NCBI GenBank assembly: GCA_963695505.1
Contig: CAVOGX010000015.1
Location: 310,001-374,000 of the forward strand
Direction: 5' to 3'
DNA length: 64,000 nucleotides
From: JACSRF01 sp963695505
GTDB lineage: Bacteria > Chloroflexota > Anaerolineae > Promineifilales > Promineifilaceae
The position numbers and the translations under genes are program-made. The notes under the pieces are model-generated. The model made no database searches. It saw only the letters and a list, made by a program, of their open reading frames with translations, and had not been told where the DNA came from. Within the stretch, counting starts at the first letter, position 1. The number at the start of each line of letters is the position of its first letter. Shown piece after piece: positions 55,132 through 63,599 of this stretch.

Positions 55132-55301
55132 CAATTCCTCCAACATTCATAAAAACAAATCGCTGTTTCACGGCCATGTGTGGTGGCAACGGCCGTTGCC
55201 GCCCCAGCAGCTTTCACAGCGGCCGGCGTTGATTCTGGCTCCACGCAGGCAGCAAGCAAGCTAATAGCTAAAAACAGAACACTTAACCTTTGTAATTGCA
55301 T
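55131..55301 (-). CDS. Small putative lipoprotein, 56 residues
   Basis: ATG 55301. A hydrophobic signal (LSVLFLAISLLAAC) with a lipobox cysteine at residue 19 is followed by a short Ala/Thr-rich segment containing a palindrome copy (TAVATT) and a Cys-containing end. The stop overlaps the next start (TGATG). The ribosome site is weak. It might instead be a remnant or a leader. Confidence 0.4.
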   Translation of the reverse strand: MQLQRLSVLFLAISLLAACVEPESTPAAVKAAGAATAVATTHGRETAICFYECWRN

Positions 55302-55371
55302 CAGGTTTAGCTCATCGTGTAGAGCAACCGTTCGGTTCTAAATCACTGCGTTAAAACTGAACGATTACCAT

Positions 55372-55851
55372 TTAAGGGACAGAAGTATAATCGGTTGTAT
55401 AGGAGGATATAGCCTCATCGAAAATATCACAAAGTAATTCTGCGTTTTCCGTTGGATAGCCTATTGCCGTTAAGATTCTACCATCTATGCGTTTAAAAAC
55501 TGCAAAGCAGGCTTCCCCATTTTGATTTGCGAGCTGAGGCTTAATGTAAATTAGTCTGCTATACTGTCCTTCTCGCAATTCTTTTTCATAGTCGATACTA
55601 TTTAGTGTTTTGATCCATTCATTAGCAGCGTCTTCAATTATTGTGGAACCAGATTGTTGGATCACAATTCGTCCTTCTGGGCCCATGAATACTTGCTTCT
55701 CAACCGAACTCTCACTTGTCCAACCTAGCGGTAATTTCCCCATCTCATAACAAATACCAACATTACAACCACCAAACCTGATTGAATGGGGGGCACATGC
55801 ACTTAAAGAGCATATAACTACCACACTAACCAATAAGATTTTTTTTTGCAT
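55372..55851 (-). CDS. Putative lipoprotein of unknown function
   Basis: 159 residues from ATG 55851. A hydrophobic signal with lipobox CSLSAC is followed by a domain with Cys pairs (GGCNVGICYEMG, GEACFAVF, LLCDIF). AT-rich compared with neighbours and free of the palindrome. No ribosome site is visible. A strong hairpin (55867-55905) ends 16 bases before the ATG. Family not recognised. Confidence 0.6.
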   Translation of the reverse strand: MQKKILLVSVVVICSLSACAPHSIRFGGCNVGICYEMGKLPLGWTSESSVEKQVFMGPEGRIVIQQSGSTIIEDAANEWIKTLNSIDYEKELREGQYSRLIYIKPQLANQNGEACFAVFKRIDGRILTAIGYPTENAELLCDIFDEAISSYTTDYTSVP

Positions 55852-55866
55852 TATTACAAACTTTTT

Positions 55867-55905
55867 TTGGGAGTCTGGCGGGCTAACCCTCTGGCAGACT
55901 CCCAA
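55867..55905. repeat. Hairpin immediately upstream of the lipoprotein gene
   Basis: Perfect 11-base arms TTGGGAGTCTG (55867-55877) and CAGACTCCCAA (55895-55905). On the minus strand it is followed by an A-run and then the ATG. It could be an attenuator or a block to translation. The remainder of 55906-56051 shows nothing recognisable. Confidence 0.5.
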
Positions 55906-56051
55906 ATACCGGTTCATTCGGAATAATTACCTAGCCTCTGCCGTACTCAGCTTATCTCTCTGTCGCCAACAGCTTTGGCCTGGAAACTATCCTGACGCCT
56001 GTATAGCTTCTCGTCTAACATTAACAAGCAATCTATTATTAATATGCACCA

Positions 56052-56696
56052 CTAATATGCACCACTGCTCCAAGTGCATACCCCATTCTGATTTACCGAC
56101 CCAAGATGATAAGTCCTGATAACTTGTCCCAAAATACTACTGTATTTCCCATATGCGTGGGCAGATGGACTTGTTCCAGGATTATTGAAAGGGCCTGCGG
56201 TAGATGAAGAATCCAGGCTCCATCCAATCCACAAAATTCTCCCGCTATGCCACACATTCCATATAGAAGCTCCAGAACCATCTGCATAATATTTTATGTT
56301 GCCAAAACTGTTGAAAAGTGCATTCCCTAAATTACTATACACTACAATATGATCTGAACAGTTATGTTCACCTAACCCCAGTATTGTTGATAAGTCTTCA
56401 TTCGCGTCTGAATCAACTACGGCATTATTAGATACAATCACTTTGTAATAGGCAGGAATGAGGTCTAATTGGTCGCCATACTCTTCTTTTAAATCATTTA
56501 TTTCTTCTTCACTTAGTAGGTAAACAGTCTCTTCTACTGTTTCTCCTGGTTCTACAGTTATCGTAACACCTTTTTCTTCAAATGCGGGTAGTGTTTCATC
56601 AGCAAGTGAAACCCGTGGCATTGCCAACACCGCAGTGCCCACAAGGAACAAGGTGAGCCAAACAAACAGGAACGGATTTCTAATACTGTTTTTCAT
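56052..56696 (-). CDS. Secreted protein of unknown function
   Basis: 214 residues, ATG 56696 with a perfect GGAGGT. Sec signal peptide (FLFVWLTLFLVGTAVLAMPRVSLA, cleavage likely after SLA) followed by an acidic helical stretch (YLLSEEEINDLKEEYGDQ). The C-terminal half is rich in Ser, Gly, Asn and aromatics (YYADGSGASIWNVWHSGRILWIGWSLDSSSTAGPF), typical of extracellular domains. AT-rich and lacking the palindrome. A 13-base tandem duplication spans its stop. Its promoter region carries heptamer repeats, so the divergent SARP-type regulator may activate it. Confidence 0.65.
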   Translation of the reverse strand: MKNSIRNPFLFVWLTLFLVGTAVLAMPRVSLADETLPAFEEKGVTITVEPGETVEETVYLLSEEEINDLKEEYGDQLDLIPAYYKVIVSNNAVVDSDANEDLSTILGLGEHNCSDHIVVYSNLGNALFNSFGNIKYYADGSGASIWNVWHSGRILWIGWSLDSSSTAGPFNNPGTSPSAHAYGKYSSILGQVIRTYHLGSVNQNGVCTWSSGAY

Positions 56697-56782
56697 GATT
56701 TACCTCCAAGAACTATTAACAAGACATTGCCGGTAAAAGTTGGTTTAGCTAGAGACTTGTAATTCCCCTTACCAATAGCCTC

Positions 56783-56816
56783 ATTATAAAAAAGCAGGTG
56801 TAACAAAAGTGTAACA
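56783..56816 (-). promoter_or_regulatory. Candidate SARP-activated promoter (heptamer pair and -10 box)
   Basis: On the plus strand two TGTAACA heptamers occupy 56799-56805 and 56810-56816, an exact 11-base period. On the minus strand they lie 10 bases upstream of TATAAT (56788-56783). A third, inverted copy with one mismatch is at 56854-56860. Tandem heptamers with 4-base spacing a few bases before -10 are the hallmark of Streptomyces SARP target promoters. The regulator gene adjoining on the plus strand is of that type. Confidence 0.5.
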
Positions 56817-56980
56817 AAAAGCGATCCAGTTTTTATGAGAGGGGTTGAATTTTTGTTACGGCCGCGCTACACTGCCCTGGCAAGCCAAAAAATTCCTGTA
56901 GCGGCGCGTCATCTTAACCTCACAGCCAAACTCTACTGTCCCAATCAACCTCTGGCGCCGTTCTTGTGCGGAAGGTGTTT

Positions 56981-59779
56981 ATGGAACCTGGTGCGTTGCG
57001 GGCCACAGAAATGCGTCTGTCCCTCTTTGGATCGCCACGATTGGAGGGGAATGGCGCAAGTATCAGGCTGGGACGGCGGAAGAGTCTGGCGCTGCTGGCT
57101 TACCTGGCGGTGACGGGACAGCCCCACGACCAGGCTGCCCTGACGACGCTGTTCTGGCCGGAAAGTGATCGTGTGTCGGCGCGCGCCGCTTTGCGCCAAT
57201 GCCTGGCGGAAATTAATCGCCGGTTGACCCCAGCTCTGTTACACCTGGATGGGCAGATGATCAGCCTGGCGACCGACGCGCCGCTGTGGGTGGACGTGAT
57301 TGCCTTCCGCCATCACCTGGCTGCCGCGCAGGATGGGGCCGAACCAGACCATTTACTGGCAGCGGCCGGCCTCTATCAGGCTGAATTTATGGCCGACTTT
57401 GTGCTGCCGGATTGCCTTGAGTTCGAGCGCTGGCAGGCGGCACAGGCCGCGCTCTTTAACCAGGAGGTGCGGCAAGCGTTGGCCGAGGCGGCGCGGCTGC
57501 TGGCGGCGCAGCAGCGTAGCGAGGAAGCCATTGCCTGCGCCGTCCGGCGCGCCAACCTGGACCCGCTGGATGAGGCCGCGCAGGCGGAGCTGCTGCGCCT
57601 TTATTTGCGTAACGGGCAGGCTGCGACCGCCGTGCAGCGTTATGAATGGTTTGCCGCGCACCTGAGTGCTGAGGTGGGTCAGTTACCACCGTGGGATTTG
57701 GCGGCGCTGTGGCCGGTGGAACGGCCGTTTCCCAATCCCAGCCCGGTTGACAAAAATAACACCCTGGCCCCTCACCTAGGCGACCACGTAACCACTCCCA
57801 TGCCCCTGCCGCGCGCCCTGACCCCATTTGTCGGGCGCGCACGCGAATTGACCGAGGTCATTGCGCGGCTGCGCCAGCCCGATTGCGCTCTGTTGAGCCT
57901 GCTTGGTCCGGGCGGGGTGGGCAAAACGGCGCTGGCGCTGGCGGCAGCGCGCCAGTTGGCGCCCGATTTTGCCCAGCGGGTTTACTTTGTGCCCCTGGCT
58001 TCTGTTTATGATCGAGAGAGGCTGCTAACGGCCGTTGCCCAAGCTCTGGGCGTTACCGCTGCTGACGCGAATGATCCACTCGCCGCGATAGGTGCGCGGT
58101 TACAAGACGTGGCGTGCTTACTGGTGCTAGACAATTTTGAGCAGTTAGCGGACGAGGCAGGGATGTTAACCAGCCTGCTGCAAGCCGCACCGGGACTAAA
58201 ACTGCTGGTCACCTCGCGCTGCCGCCTGAAGCTGCACGAGGAGTGGCCTTTTCACCTGTATGGATTGGCTTACCCTGCTGAACCCGATGCGCCTGGGGCC
58301 GAAACTTACGAAGCAGTTGCGTTTCTGGCGCAGGCGATTCGCCGTCATGCGCCCCATTTCCCCGTAACGGCCGCGCATACGCCTGACCTGGTGCAAATTT
58401 GTCGCCTGGTGGAAGGGTTGCCGTTAGGTCTGGAGCTGGCAGCAGCCTGGGTGGGGCGGCTGACTCTGCCGCAAATTGCCGCCTTGATCGCACAGCAGCC
58501 CCAACAGCTAAGAGCCGTCTGGGACAACACGCCCGATAGACACAGCAGCCTGGAACAGGTGTGCGCCCACTCCTGGCAAATGTTGACCACCGAAGAGCAG
58601 CAGGCGGCGCAGGCGCTGGCCCTTTTCCCGGCAGGCTTCACGCCAGAAGCTGCTGCCGCCCTGGGCGTCAGCGCACCATTGCTGGCGGCGCTGCAAGATC
58701 AGTCGCTGGTGCAACCGCAAACAGGTTATGGGGAAAACGGCCGTTTCCACATGCACGAGGTCATTCGCCGTTACGTACAAAGCGTAACAGAGTTTGAGGG
58801 AACAACCCTAAGTCTCCCCTGGCGCCGGTACACCCATTATTATGCCACCTTTTTGCAGGAGCGGGACGCCTGGTTGCAAGATAACCGGCAACTGGCAGCC
58901 CTGGCAGCCATTCAGGGCGAACTGGCAAACGTGCGCGCTGCCTGGCGTCAGGCTGTCACCGACCGGGACATCGAAGCGACCAGCGCGGCACTTGCGCCCC
59001 TGTATCGTTTTTACCGGCTAAAAGGCTTATTTCGCTTAGGCATTGACGATTTTTCCCTGGCCTTGACCCAATGGCAGACTGCGCCTGGCGCAGATTGCCA
59101 CAACACCCCAATGGCTGAGGCCCGGCTCATCGCCCGGCTATTCATCCGGCTAGGACTTTTACAGGCGCATCTGGCACAATTGGAACCCGCGGAGAACAGC
59201 TTGCAAGCGGGCCTTGCCTGGCTGTCTGGGCAAGACCAGGATATGTTGTATGAGAAAGCGGTTGGGCTGAACGGCTTAGCCCGCGTGGCTGGGCAACGCC
59301 AGGCATGGTGGGCTGCGCGCCAGTTCTACGAAGAGAGCCTGGCCGTTTTTCGCGCCCTTAACGCCTCTTTAGAGATGGCCCAAAGTCTGTCTGGTTTGGG
59401 GCACGTGGCCTGCGCCCAGGGCGAGTATGACGAAGCGCAGCGGCTGGATGAGGAGAGCCTGGCAATTTACCGGCAGTTAGGCAACACGTTGGGCGTGGCG
59501 GCGGTGCTCAACAACCTCAGCCACGTGGCCGAGATGGCCGGAAATTATCCCCAGGCAAAATTGTGGCTGCATGACAGCCTGAAAGTCGCCCAGAAAGCTT
59601 CTGCCCATTGGCTTGTGGCGGTTGCCTTAAGCAACCTGGCCCACATTGCTTGTCTGCAAGAAACCCATGATGAGGCTAAAAAGTACCTGGCTAAAAGTTT
59701 GCACCTACGCCAACAGTATCTTTTACCCGGTATAGGAAAAACCCGAGAGTCTGTTGCTGCTATTGACCAAAGGTGCTAA
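56981..59779 (+). CDS. SARP-type regulator with BTAD, NB-ARC ATPase and TPR domains (AfsR-like)
   Basis: About 932 residues from ATG 56981 (AAGGTG ahead); ATG 57011 gives the typical start MRLSLFGSPRLEG. An OmpR-like winged helix lies near residues 10-100 and a BTAD domain near 100-245 (YQAEFMADFVLPDCLEFERWQ). The STAND ATPase spans about 275-560: Walker A LLGPGGVGKTALAL, Walker B LLVLDNFEQL and GLPLGLELAAAW. Tandem TPRs run to the end (ARQFYEESLAVFRALN, AQRLDEESLAIYRQLG). It would bind tandem heptamers and activate transcription in response to a signal gated by ATP. Such large regulators are frequent in Chloroflexota and Actinomycetota. Its likely target is the divergent secreted protein gene. 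Confidence 0.88.
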   Translation: MEPGALRATEMRLSLFGSPRLEGNGASIRLGRRKSLALLAYLAVTGQPHDQAALTTLFWPESDRVSARAALRQCLAEINRRLTPALLHLDGQMISLATDAPLWVDVIAFRHHLAAAQDGAEPDHLLAAAGLYQAEFMADFVLPDCLEFERWQAAQAALFNQEVRQALAEAARLLAAQQRSEEAIACAVRRANLDPLDEAAQAELLRLYLRNGQAATAVQRYEWFAAHLSAEVGQLPPWDLAALWPVERPFPNPSPVDKNNTLAPHLGDHVTTPMPLPRALTPFVGRARELTEVIARLRQPDCALLSLLGPGGVGKTALALAAARQLAPDFAQRVYFVPLASVYDRERLLTAVAQALGVTAADANDPLAAIGARLQDVACLLVLDNFEQLADEAGMLTSLLQAAPGLKLLVTSRCRLKLHEEWPFHLYGLAYPAEPDAPGAETYEAVAFLAQAIRRHAPHFPVTAAHTPDLVQICRLVEGLPLGLELAAAWVGRLTLPQIAALIAQQPQQLRAVWDNTPDRHSSLEQVCAHSWQMLTTEEQQAAQALALFPAGFTPEAAAALGVSAPLLAALQDQSLVQPQTGYGENGRFHMHEVIRRYVQSVTEFEGTTLSLPWRRYTHYYATFLQERDAWLQDNRQLAALAAIQGELANVRAAWRQAVTDRDIEATSAALAPLYRFYRLKGLFRLGIDDFSLALTQWQTAPGADCHNTPMAEARLIARLFIRLGLLQAHLAQLEPAENSLQAGLAWLSGQDQDMLYEKAVGLNGLARVAGQRQAWWAARQFYEESLAVFRALNASLEMAQSLSGLGHVACAQGEYDEAQRLDEESLAIYRQLGNTLGVAAVLNNLSHVAEMAGNYPQAKLWLHDSLKVAQKASAHWLVAVALSNLAHIACLQETHDEAKKYLAKSLHLRQQYLLPGIGKTRESVAAIDQRC

Positions 59780-60310
59780 CAAAAATATCGGCTCCCACTC
59801 TGCGATTTGCCCCGCCGTTACGCGCAGCAAGTGCGTCTCTCCCGCTGCCGTACCGTCGCTGGCCCCCAACCCTGGGGCGATAGCCTCCGTAGCGGCCTCG
59901 GCCATCAGCCAGCGGGCCAGGTCGCTTTCTAACCGGGTGGCGCTGCGCATGAGCAAAAGGTGGGTCAGGTCCACGGCCGTTTCCTCCAGCAAATAGTCCA
60001 CGTGCCAACGCAGCCGCTTGGGAGATGGTCGCCAGCCCGCCCGCAGCAGCCCCTCTGCGAGGAGCCGCGTCTTTAATGCGTCGTAAATGGCGTGGTTATC
60101 ATACTGGCTACGCGAAGCATGGCGCAACACCCGCGTCCCCAGCCCACCCATGGCCGAGCCCACGTACACGTACTCCCCGGCAGGTACAGGCAGCGCCGCG
60201 CCCCGCGCAAACCGCCCAAAGCGCACCTGCAAATCGGCCGTCACCTGCAGGCACAGCAAATAGCTGCCTGTGGAAACGGCCGTATCCCCCACCACTGTTA
60301 TCTCATCCAT
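59723..60310 (-). CDS. DUF123-type (GIY-YIG-like) protein
   Basis: 195 residues from ATG 60310; a frame extension to 60334 is possible. TGSYLLCLQVTADLQVRFGRFARGAALPVPAGEYVYVGSAMGGLGTRVLRHASR and LRWHVDYLLEE match the DUF123 (Uri-like) family, distantly related to GIY-YIG nucleases and sometimes fused to endonuclease III. Probable role in DNA repair or RNA processing, not shown. Its end overlaps the end of the SARP-type gene on the other strand by 57 bases. Confidence 0.75.
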   Translation of the reverse strand: MDEITVVGDTAVSTGSYLLCLQVTADLQVRFGRFARGAALPVPAGEYVYVGSAMGGLGTRVLRHASRSQYDNHAIYDALKTRLLAEGLLRAGWRPSPKRLRWHVDYLLEETAVDLTHLLLMRSATRLESDLARWLMAEAATEAIAPGLGASDGTAAGETHLLRVTAGQIAEWEPIFLLAPLVNSSNRLSGFSYTG

Positions 60311-60315
60311 CAGCG

Positions 60316-60350
60316 TATGCAAGTTACCAACCAACTACCCAACCAACTCC
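60316..60350. repeat. CCAAC-type octads between the ROK kinase and DUF123 genes
   Basis: ACCAACCA ACTACCCA ACCAACTC, mainly at the end of the ROK gene. Similar in kind to the 18121 and 50491 repeats but without a mirrored arm. Confidence 0.3.
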
Positions 60351-61276
60351 TCCACCAGCGCCACTGCTCCCCACAGCGGCGCATCATCGGCAAAACGGGC
60401 CGGAACGACGTCAAAATGCACCTCCGGCATGGCTGTGTCGCCAGCCGCCCGGCGCACCTCATCCCACCACAGCACCCCCGCCTTGGTCACGCCACCCCCC
60501 AGCACAAAGCGGTGTGGATTCATGAGATTGGCCGCATTGCCAATGCCTACGCCCAGTGCCCACGCCCCACGCTGCAAAATACTCCGCGCCAGAGGCTCGC
60601 CGTTGGCCGCCGCATCAGCCACCATTTTACCGGTAATGGGACCATTGGGCAGCACCCCATGGGCCGCCTGCAACTGCAAGCGGTAATCATGAGCCATGTA
60701 CGGGCCAGAAGCCAACCGCTCTACGCAGCCCCGCTTGCCGCACAGGCACATGGGGCCGTCTGGGTCTACCACCATGTGCCCAATTTCCCCAGCCATGCCC
60801 TCGTAGCCCCGCCACGGCTGCCCATTCAGAATCCAGCCACCCCCCACGCCAGTGCTCACCGTAACGTACAGCAAAGTATCCGCGTCTTGCCCGGCGCCAA
60901 AGCGCCATTCTCCCACGGCAGCCACGTTGGCATCGTTGTCCACCCGCACCGGCACGCCAAAAGCCGCCTCCAGTCTTGCTTGCAGCGGGAAGTTGTGCCA
61001 CCCTTCCACATGGTGCGAGAGGCGAACCACGCCGCTGGCAAAGTCCACCGGGCCGCCAAAGCTGACACCCACGACGGTGGGAACAGCCCCCGCCAGCAGT
61101 TCCTGGCTCATAGCCATGATGGTCTCCAGCTCGGTAACGGCCGTTACGTTTGCAGGGGTGAAGACGCGCTTCTGGCCTAACCATTGCGGGCGCTCCTGGT
61201 TATAGGCATCATTCTGGATTATCGCGGCAGATAGTTTTGTGCCGCCAAAATCAAGTGCTAGAATCAAATCAGACAT
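60335..61276 (-). CDS. ROK-family sugar kinase
   Basis: 313 residues. LALDFGGTKLSAAII is the phosphate-binding start, RVDNDANVAAVGEWRFG the catalytic Asp region, and GEIGHMVVDPDGPMCLCGKRGCVERLASG the ROK signature with the structural zinc Cys (CLCGKRGC) and His. It phosphorylates glucose, N-acetylglucosamine or a similar hexose, or acts as a ROK regulator, but there is no HTH here, so kinase is favoured. Downstream of it lies DUF123, with only a short gap. Confidence 0.88.
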   Translation of the reverse strand: MSDLILALDFGGTKLSAAIIQNDAYNQERPQWLGQKRVFTPANVTAVTELETIMAMSQELLAGAVPTVVGVSFGGPVDFASGVVRLSHHVEGWHNFPLQARLEAAFGVPVRVDNDANVAAVGEWRFGAGQDADTLLYVTVSTGVGGGWILNGQPWRGYEGMAGEIGHMVVDPDGPMCLCGKRGCVERLASGPYMAHDYRLQLQAAHGVLPNGPITGKMVADAAANGEPLARSILQRGAWALGVGIGNAANLMNPHRFVLGGGVTKAGVLWWDEVRRAAGDTAMPEVHFDVVPARFADDAPLWGAVALVEELVG

Positions 61277-61342
61277 GAAATATCTTCCATTGTGGCAAGT
61301 TTGCGGATAACTATGCCATAAAGAAAAGGGTAAGCCAACGAA

Positions 61343-61720
61343 ATGGATGAATCTCTTTTGGACAAATTTGAAACTGCGCAGTATGAAGACCAGATTGGCA
61401 TGTACTTGACCGCATTGGAAAAAGGCCAGCTTGATGAAGACACCGCCTTCGAAATGCTAAACACGCTGTTTGAGCAAACGGCCGTTCACCGGCAGCGCGC
61501 CCGCTTCGACGAGCTGGCCAATACCCTCCGGAGTCACGCCCCCGACCTGTACAAAGCAGAAGCAGGATATGTGTTGGAATGGCAGATCACCCACGCGCTG
61601 GTAGACGGCCGTTTCGACCCAACTTCCTGCCCTCACCCAAGAACTGGCCCAATGCGCCGCCGACTTTCCCTACCGAGCTCATCGCTGCGGGCGAAAAGCT
61701 GGCATACTACGGCCAGCTAG
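61343..61720 (+). pseudogene. Uncharacterised helical protein, N-terminal fragment
   Basis: Starts MDESLLDKFETAQYEDQIGMYLTALEKGQLDED... All-helical, acidic, no motif I know. The frame is correct to VDGRFD (61617), just after a palindrome copy. It then runs out of frame. The correct continuation is QLPALTQELAQCAADFP in the next frame. The extra C lies in CCC at 61618-61620. Confidence 0.6.
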
Positions 61721-62493
61721 AGCCTCTGGCAGCCATGCAGCAAACAGCATGGCCCCACATTCAAGCCGCCAAATTCGACGAATGGGCCGTAGAAGAGTTT
61801 GCCGTGCAGGCCATGAACTACAACATCCTCCAGCACCTCATGTCCCATCCCACGCCCAATCCCAACAATCCTGAGCTGTTGGCTCAACTGGATGCTTTCG
61901 CCGAAGTCGAACCAGAGGAGCTGGCTGAATTTATGTCCCAACTCACCGGGCAAGCCGCGCGTACCTGGCAACCTGATGATTTCAAAATGCCCCTTCAAAG
62001 TGGGAAATCTATCGATATCCCAGAAGAGATTGAATCCAATTTGATGCAGCTATTGCGTGAGTTTATGTACGACGCCCACAAAAACGAAGGAATCCCAATT
62101 AGCCGCGCCGCCCTGGCTTATTGGCCTCTCAATGAATATCTGCTCTCCCGCCTGGAAGAGAGCGCTCGCAGTTACCAGCCACGGCGCAAAAAGGATAGCC
62201 GCTTTTCTCGAAAAACTTATGGTCTTTCACCCCTCTGTCCCACCACAATCAGTCTGGCTCAATTTTTGTCAAACATGCTCGAACTGCTTTTACCGCAGCA
62301 TTACCCGGCTGCCGCAATGATGGCCGTGCTCCCTACCTGGCTGCGGTTTCTGCACCAGCGTGGCCTCATTACCGTCGAACAGCAAGCCCAGGCCGCCTCG
62401 GGGCTGCAAGAACTGCTGCCTGAGCTGCGAGAATTCTGGTCAGATATGCCCACGGACCCCGGTTTAGTGTCGAGTTTGGGTGTGTGGGAATGA
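61579..62493 (+). pseudogene. Uncharacterised helical protein, C-terminal fragment
   Basis: Genuine from TELIAAGEKLAYYGQLEPLAAMQQTAW (61672) to the stop. An extra C in CCC at 61668-61670 makes the second shift. Removing both Cs joins the two fragments into about 383 residues. All-helical, with a C-terminal domain (LSRLEESARSYQPRRKKDSRFSRK..., ISLAQFLSNMLELLLPQHYPAAAMM). Family not recognised; it has a superficial resemblance to helical-repeat proteins. Confidence 0.6.
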
Positions 62494-62504
62494 TGAATAA
62501 AGTT

Positions 62505-62578
62505 GGCTAGTTGACTAATAGTATGAGTAGGCTAATCAACAAAACAATCTAACCAACTATCAAACTAACAAACCACTT
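62505..62578. repeat. Octad repeats upstream of the RlmK-like gene
   Basis: AGTTGGCT AGTTGACT on the left and CTAACCAA CTATCAAA CTAACAAA on the right; imperfect inverted arrangement with the 50491 and 18121 unit family. Confidence 0.5.
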
Positions 62579-62582
62579 ACAC

Positions 62583-63518
62583 ATGCTTGCTAATCGCTTA
62601 CGCAAACGGCAGCGTCATTTACGCAAATGGGCCAGCCGCCAAAACATTTCCTGCTATCGCCTCTATGAGCGGGACATTCCCGAGTTCCCGCTGATTGTGG
62701 ATTGGTACGCCGGGGAAGTAGTGGTGTGGCTGTATGAAAGGAAACGAGATGAAACCCCTGCCGAGGAGGATGCCTTTCGGGACGAGGCGCTGGCAGAAAT
62801 CGCCGCCGGGCTGGACCTGGAACCGGCGCAGATTTTTGTGAAGGAGCGGGCAAAGCAGCGGGGAAACTGGCAATACGGCCGTTTCCAACAGGCAGAACAA
62901 ATCCGCATCATAAGCGAACAAGGGCTTCGTTTCGAAGTCAACCTCAGCGACTACCTGGACACCGGCCTCTTTCTGGACCAACGCCTTACCCGAGAGATGG
63001 TGCGGCAGCGGACCAGGGGCAAACGCCTGCTCAATCTCTTCGCCTATACGGGTTCCTTCACCTGTTACGCCCTGGACGGCAAGGCCGCAGCCACTACCAC
63101 CGTGGACCTCAGCCATACCTACACCGACTGGACCATTCGCAATTTGGCCCTCAACGGCTTCCATCCCAGCCAGAGCCACCGCATTGTGCAGGCCGACTGC
63201 CTGCAATATTTAGAAGACGCCGCCCAGCGCAGTGAGCGATATGACCTCATCGTCTGCGACCCTCCTACCTTCAGCAATTCCAAACGCATGGCCCAGGGTT
63301 CTTTTGACGTGAACCGCGACCAAAGCTGGCTAATCCAGGCCTGCGCTCGCCTTCTGGCTCCCGGCGGCGAGCTGTTTTTTAGCACCAACTCCCGCCGCTT
63401 CAAGCTGGATGAGGCATCAATAAGCGAATTAACTGCCCAAGACATTACTGCCCAAACCATTCCCGAGGATTTCCGAAACCAACGCATACACCAATGTTGG
63501 ATTATCCGCCACAAATAA
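62583..63518 (+). CDS. RlmK-like 23S rRNA methyltransferase
   Basis: 311 residues. ANRLRKRQRHLRKWASRQNISCYRLYERDIPEFPLIVDWY and the Rossmann core (KRLLNLFAYTGSFTCYAL near 148, CDPPTFSNSKRM near 225, FFSTNSRRF) match the C-terminal half of RlmKL, which makes m7G2069 in 23S rRNA. YLDTGLFLDQR is conserved. The protein is a stand-alone RlmK without the RlmL half. RlmI-like relatives (m5C) remain an alternative, but their PUA domain is absent. Cytosolic. Confidence 0.85.
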   Translation: MLANRLRKRQRHLRKWASRQNISCYRLYERDIPEFPLIVDWYAGEVVVWLYERKRDETPAEEDAFRDEALAEIAAGLDLEPAQIFVKERAKQRGNWQYGRFQQAEQIRIISEQGLRFEVNLSDYLDTGLFLDQRLTREMVRQRTRGKRLLNLFAYTGSFTCYALDGKAAATTTVDLSHTYTDWTIRNLALNGFHPSQSHRIVQADCLQYLEDAAQRSERYDLIVCDPPTFSNSKRMAQGSFDVNRDQSWLIQACARLLAPGGELFFSTNSRRFKLDEASISELTAQDITAQTIPEDFRNQRIHQCWIIRHK

Positions 63519-63599
63519 TGGCTGGAATGGTCGTCTGTCAGGCCTAATCGTGATAAAACATTGACCTGACACCAATAAGCAGCGAACACAGGAGGAGGC

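Noticed and set aside
54959..55189. A 76-residue minus-strand open frame
   Set aside because: No ribosome site and no sensible protein character; the overlapping 54-residue frame has GGAGGAATTG and two membrane helices.
56041..56070. Attachment site at the 13-base direct repeat after the secreted protein gene
   Set aside because: The two copies abut as a simple tandem duplication, with no integrase or second distant copy.
60092..61180. A 362-residue open frame on the plus strand
   Set aside because: It runs antisense to the ROK kinase and DUF123 genes, is rich in Pro/His/Arg as frame shadows are, and has no family motif.
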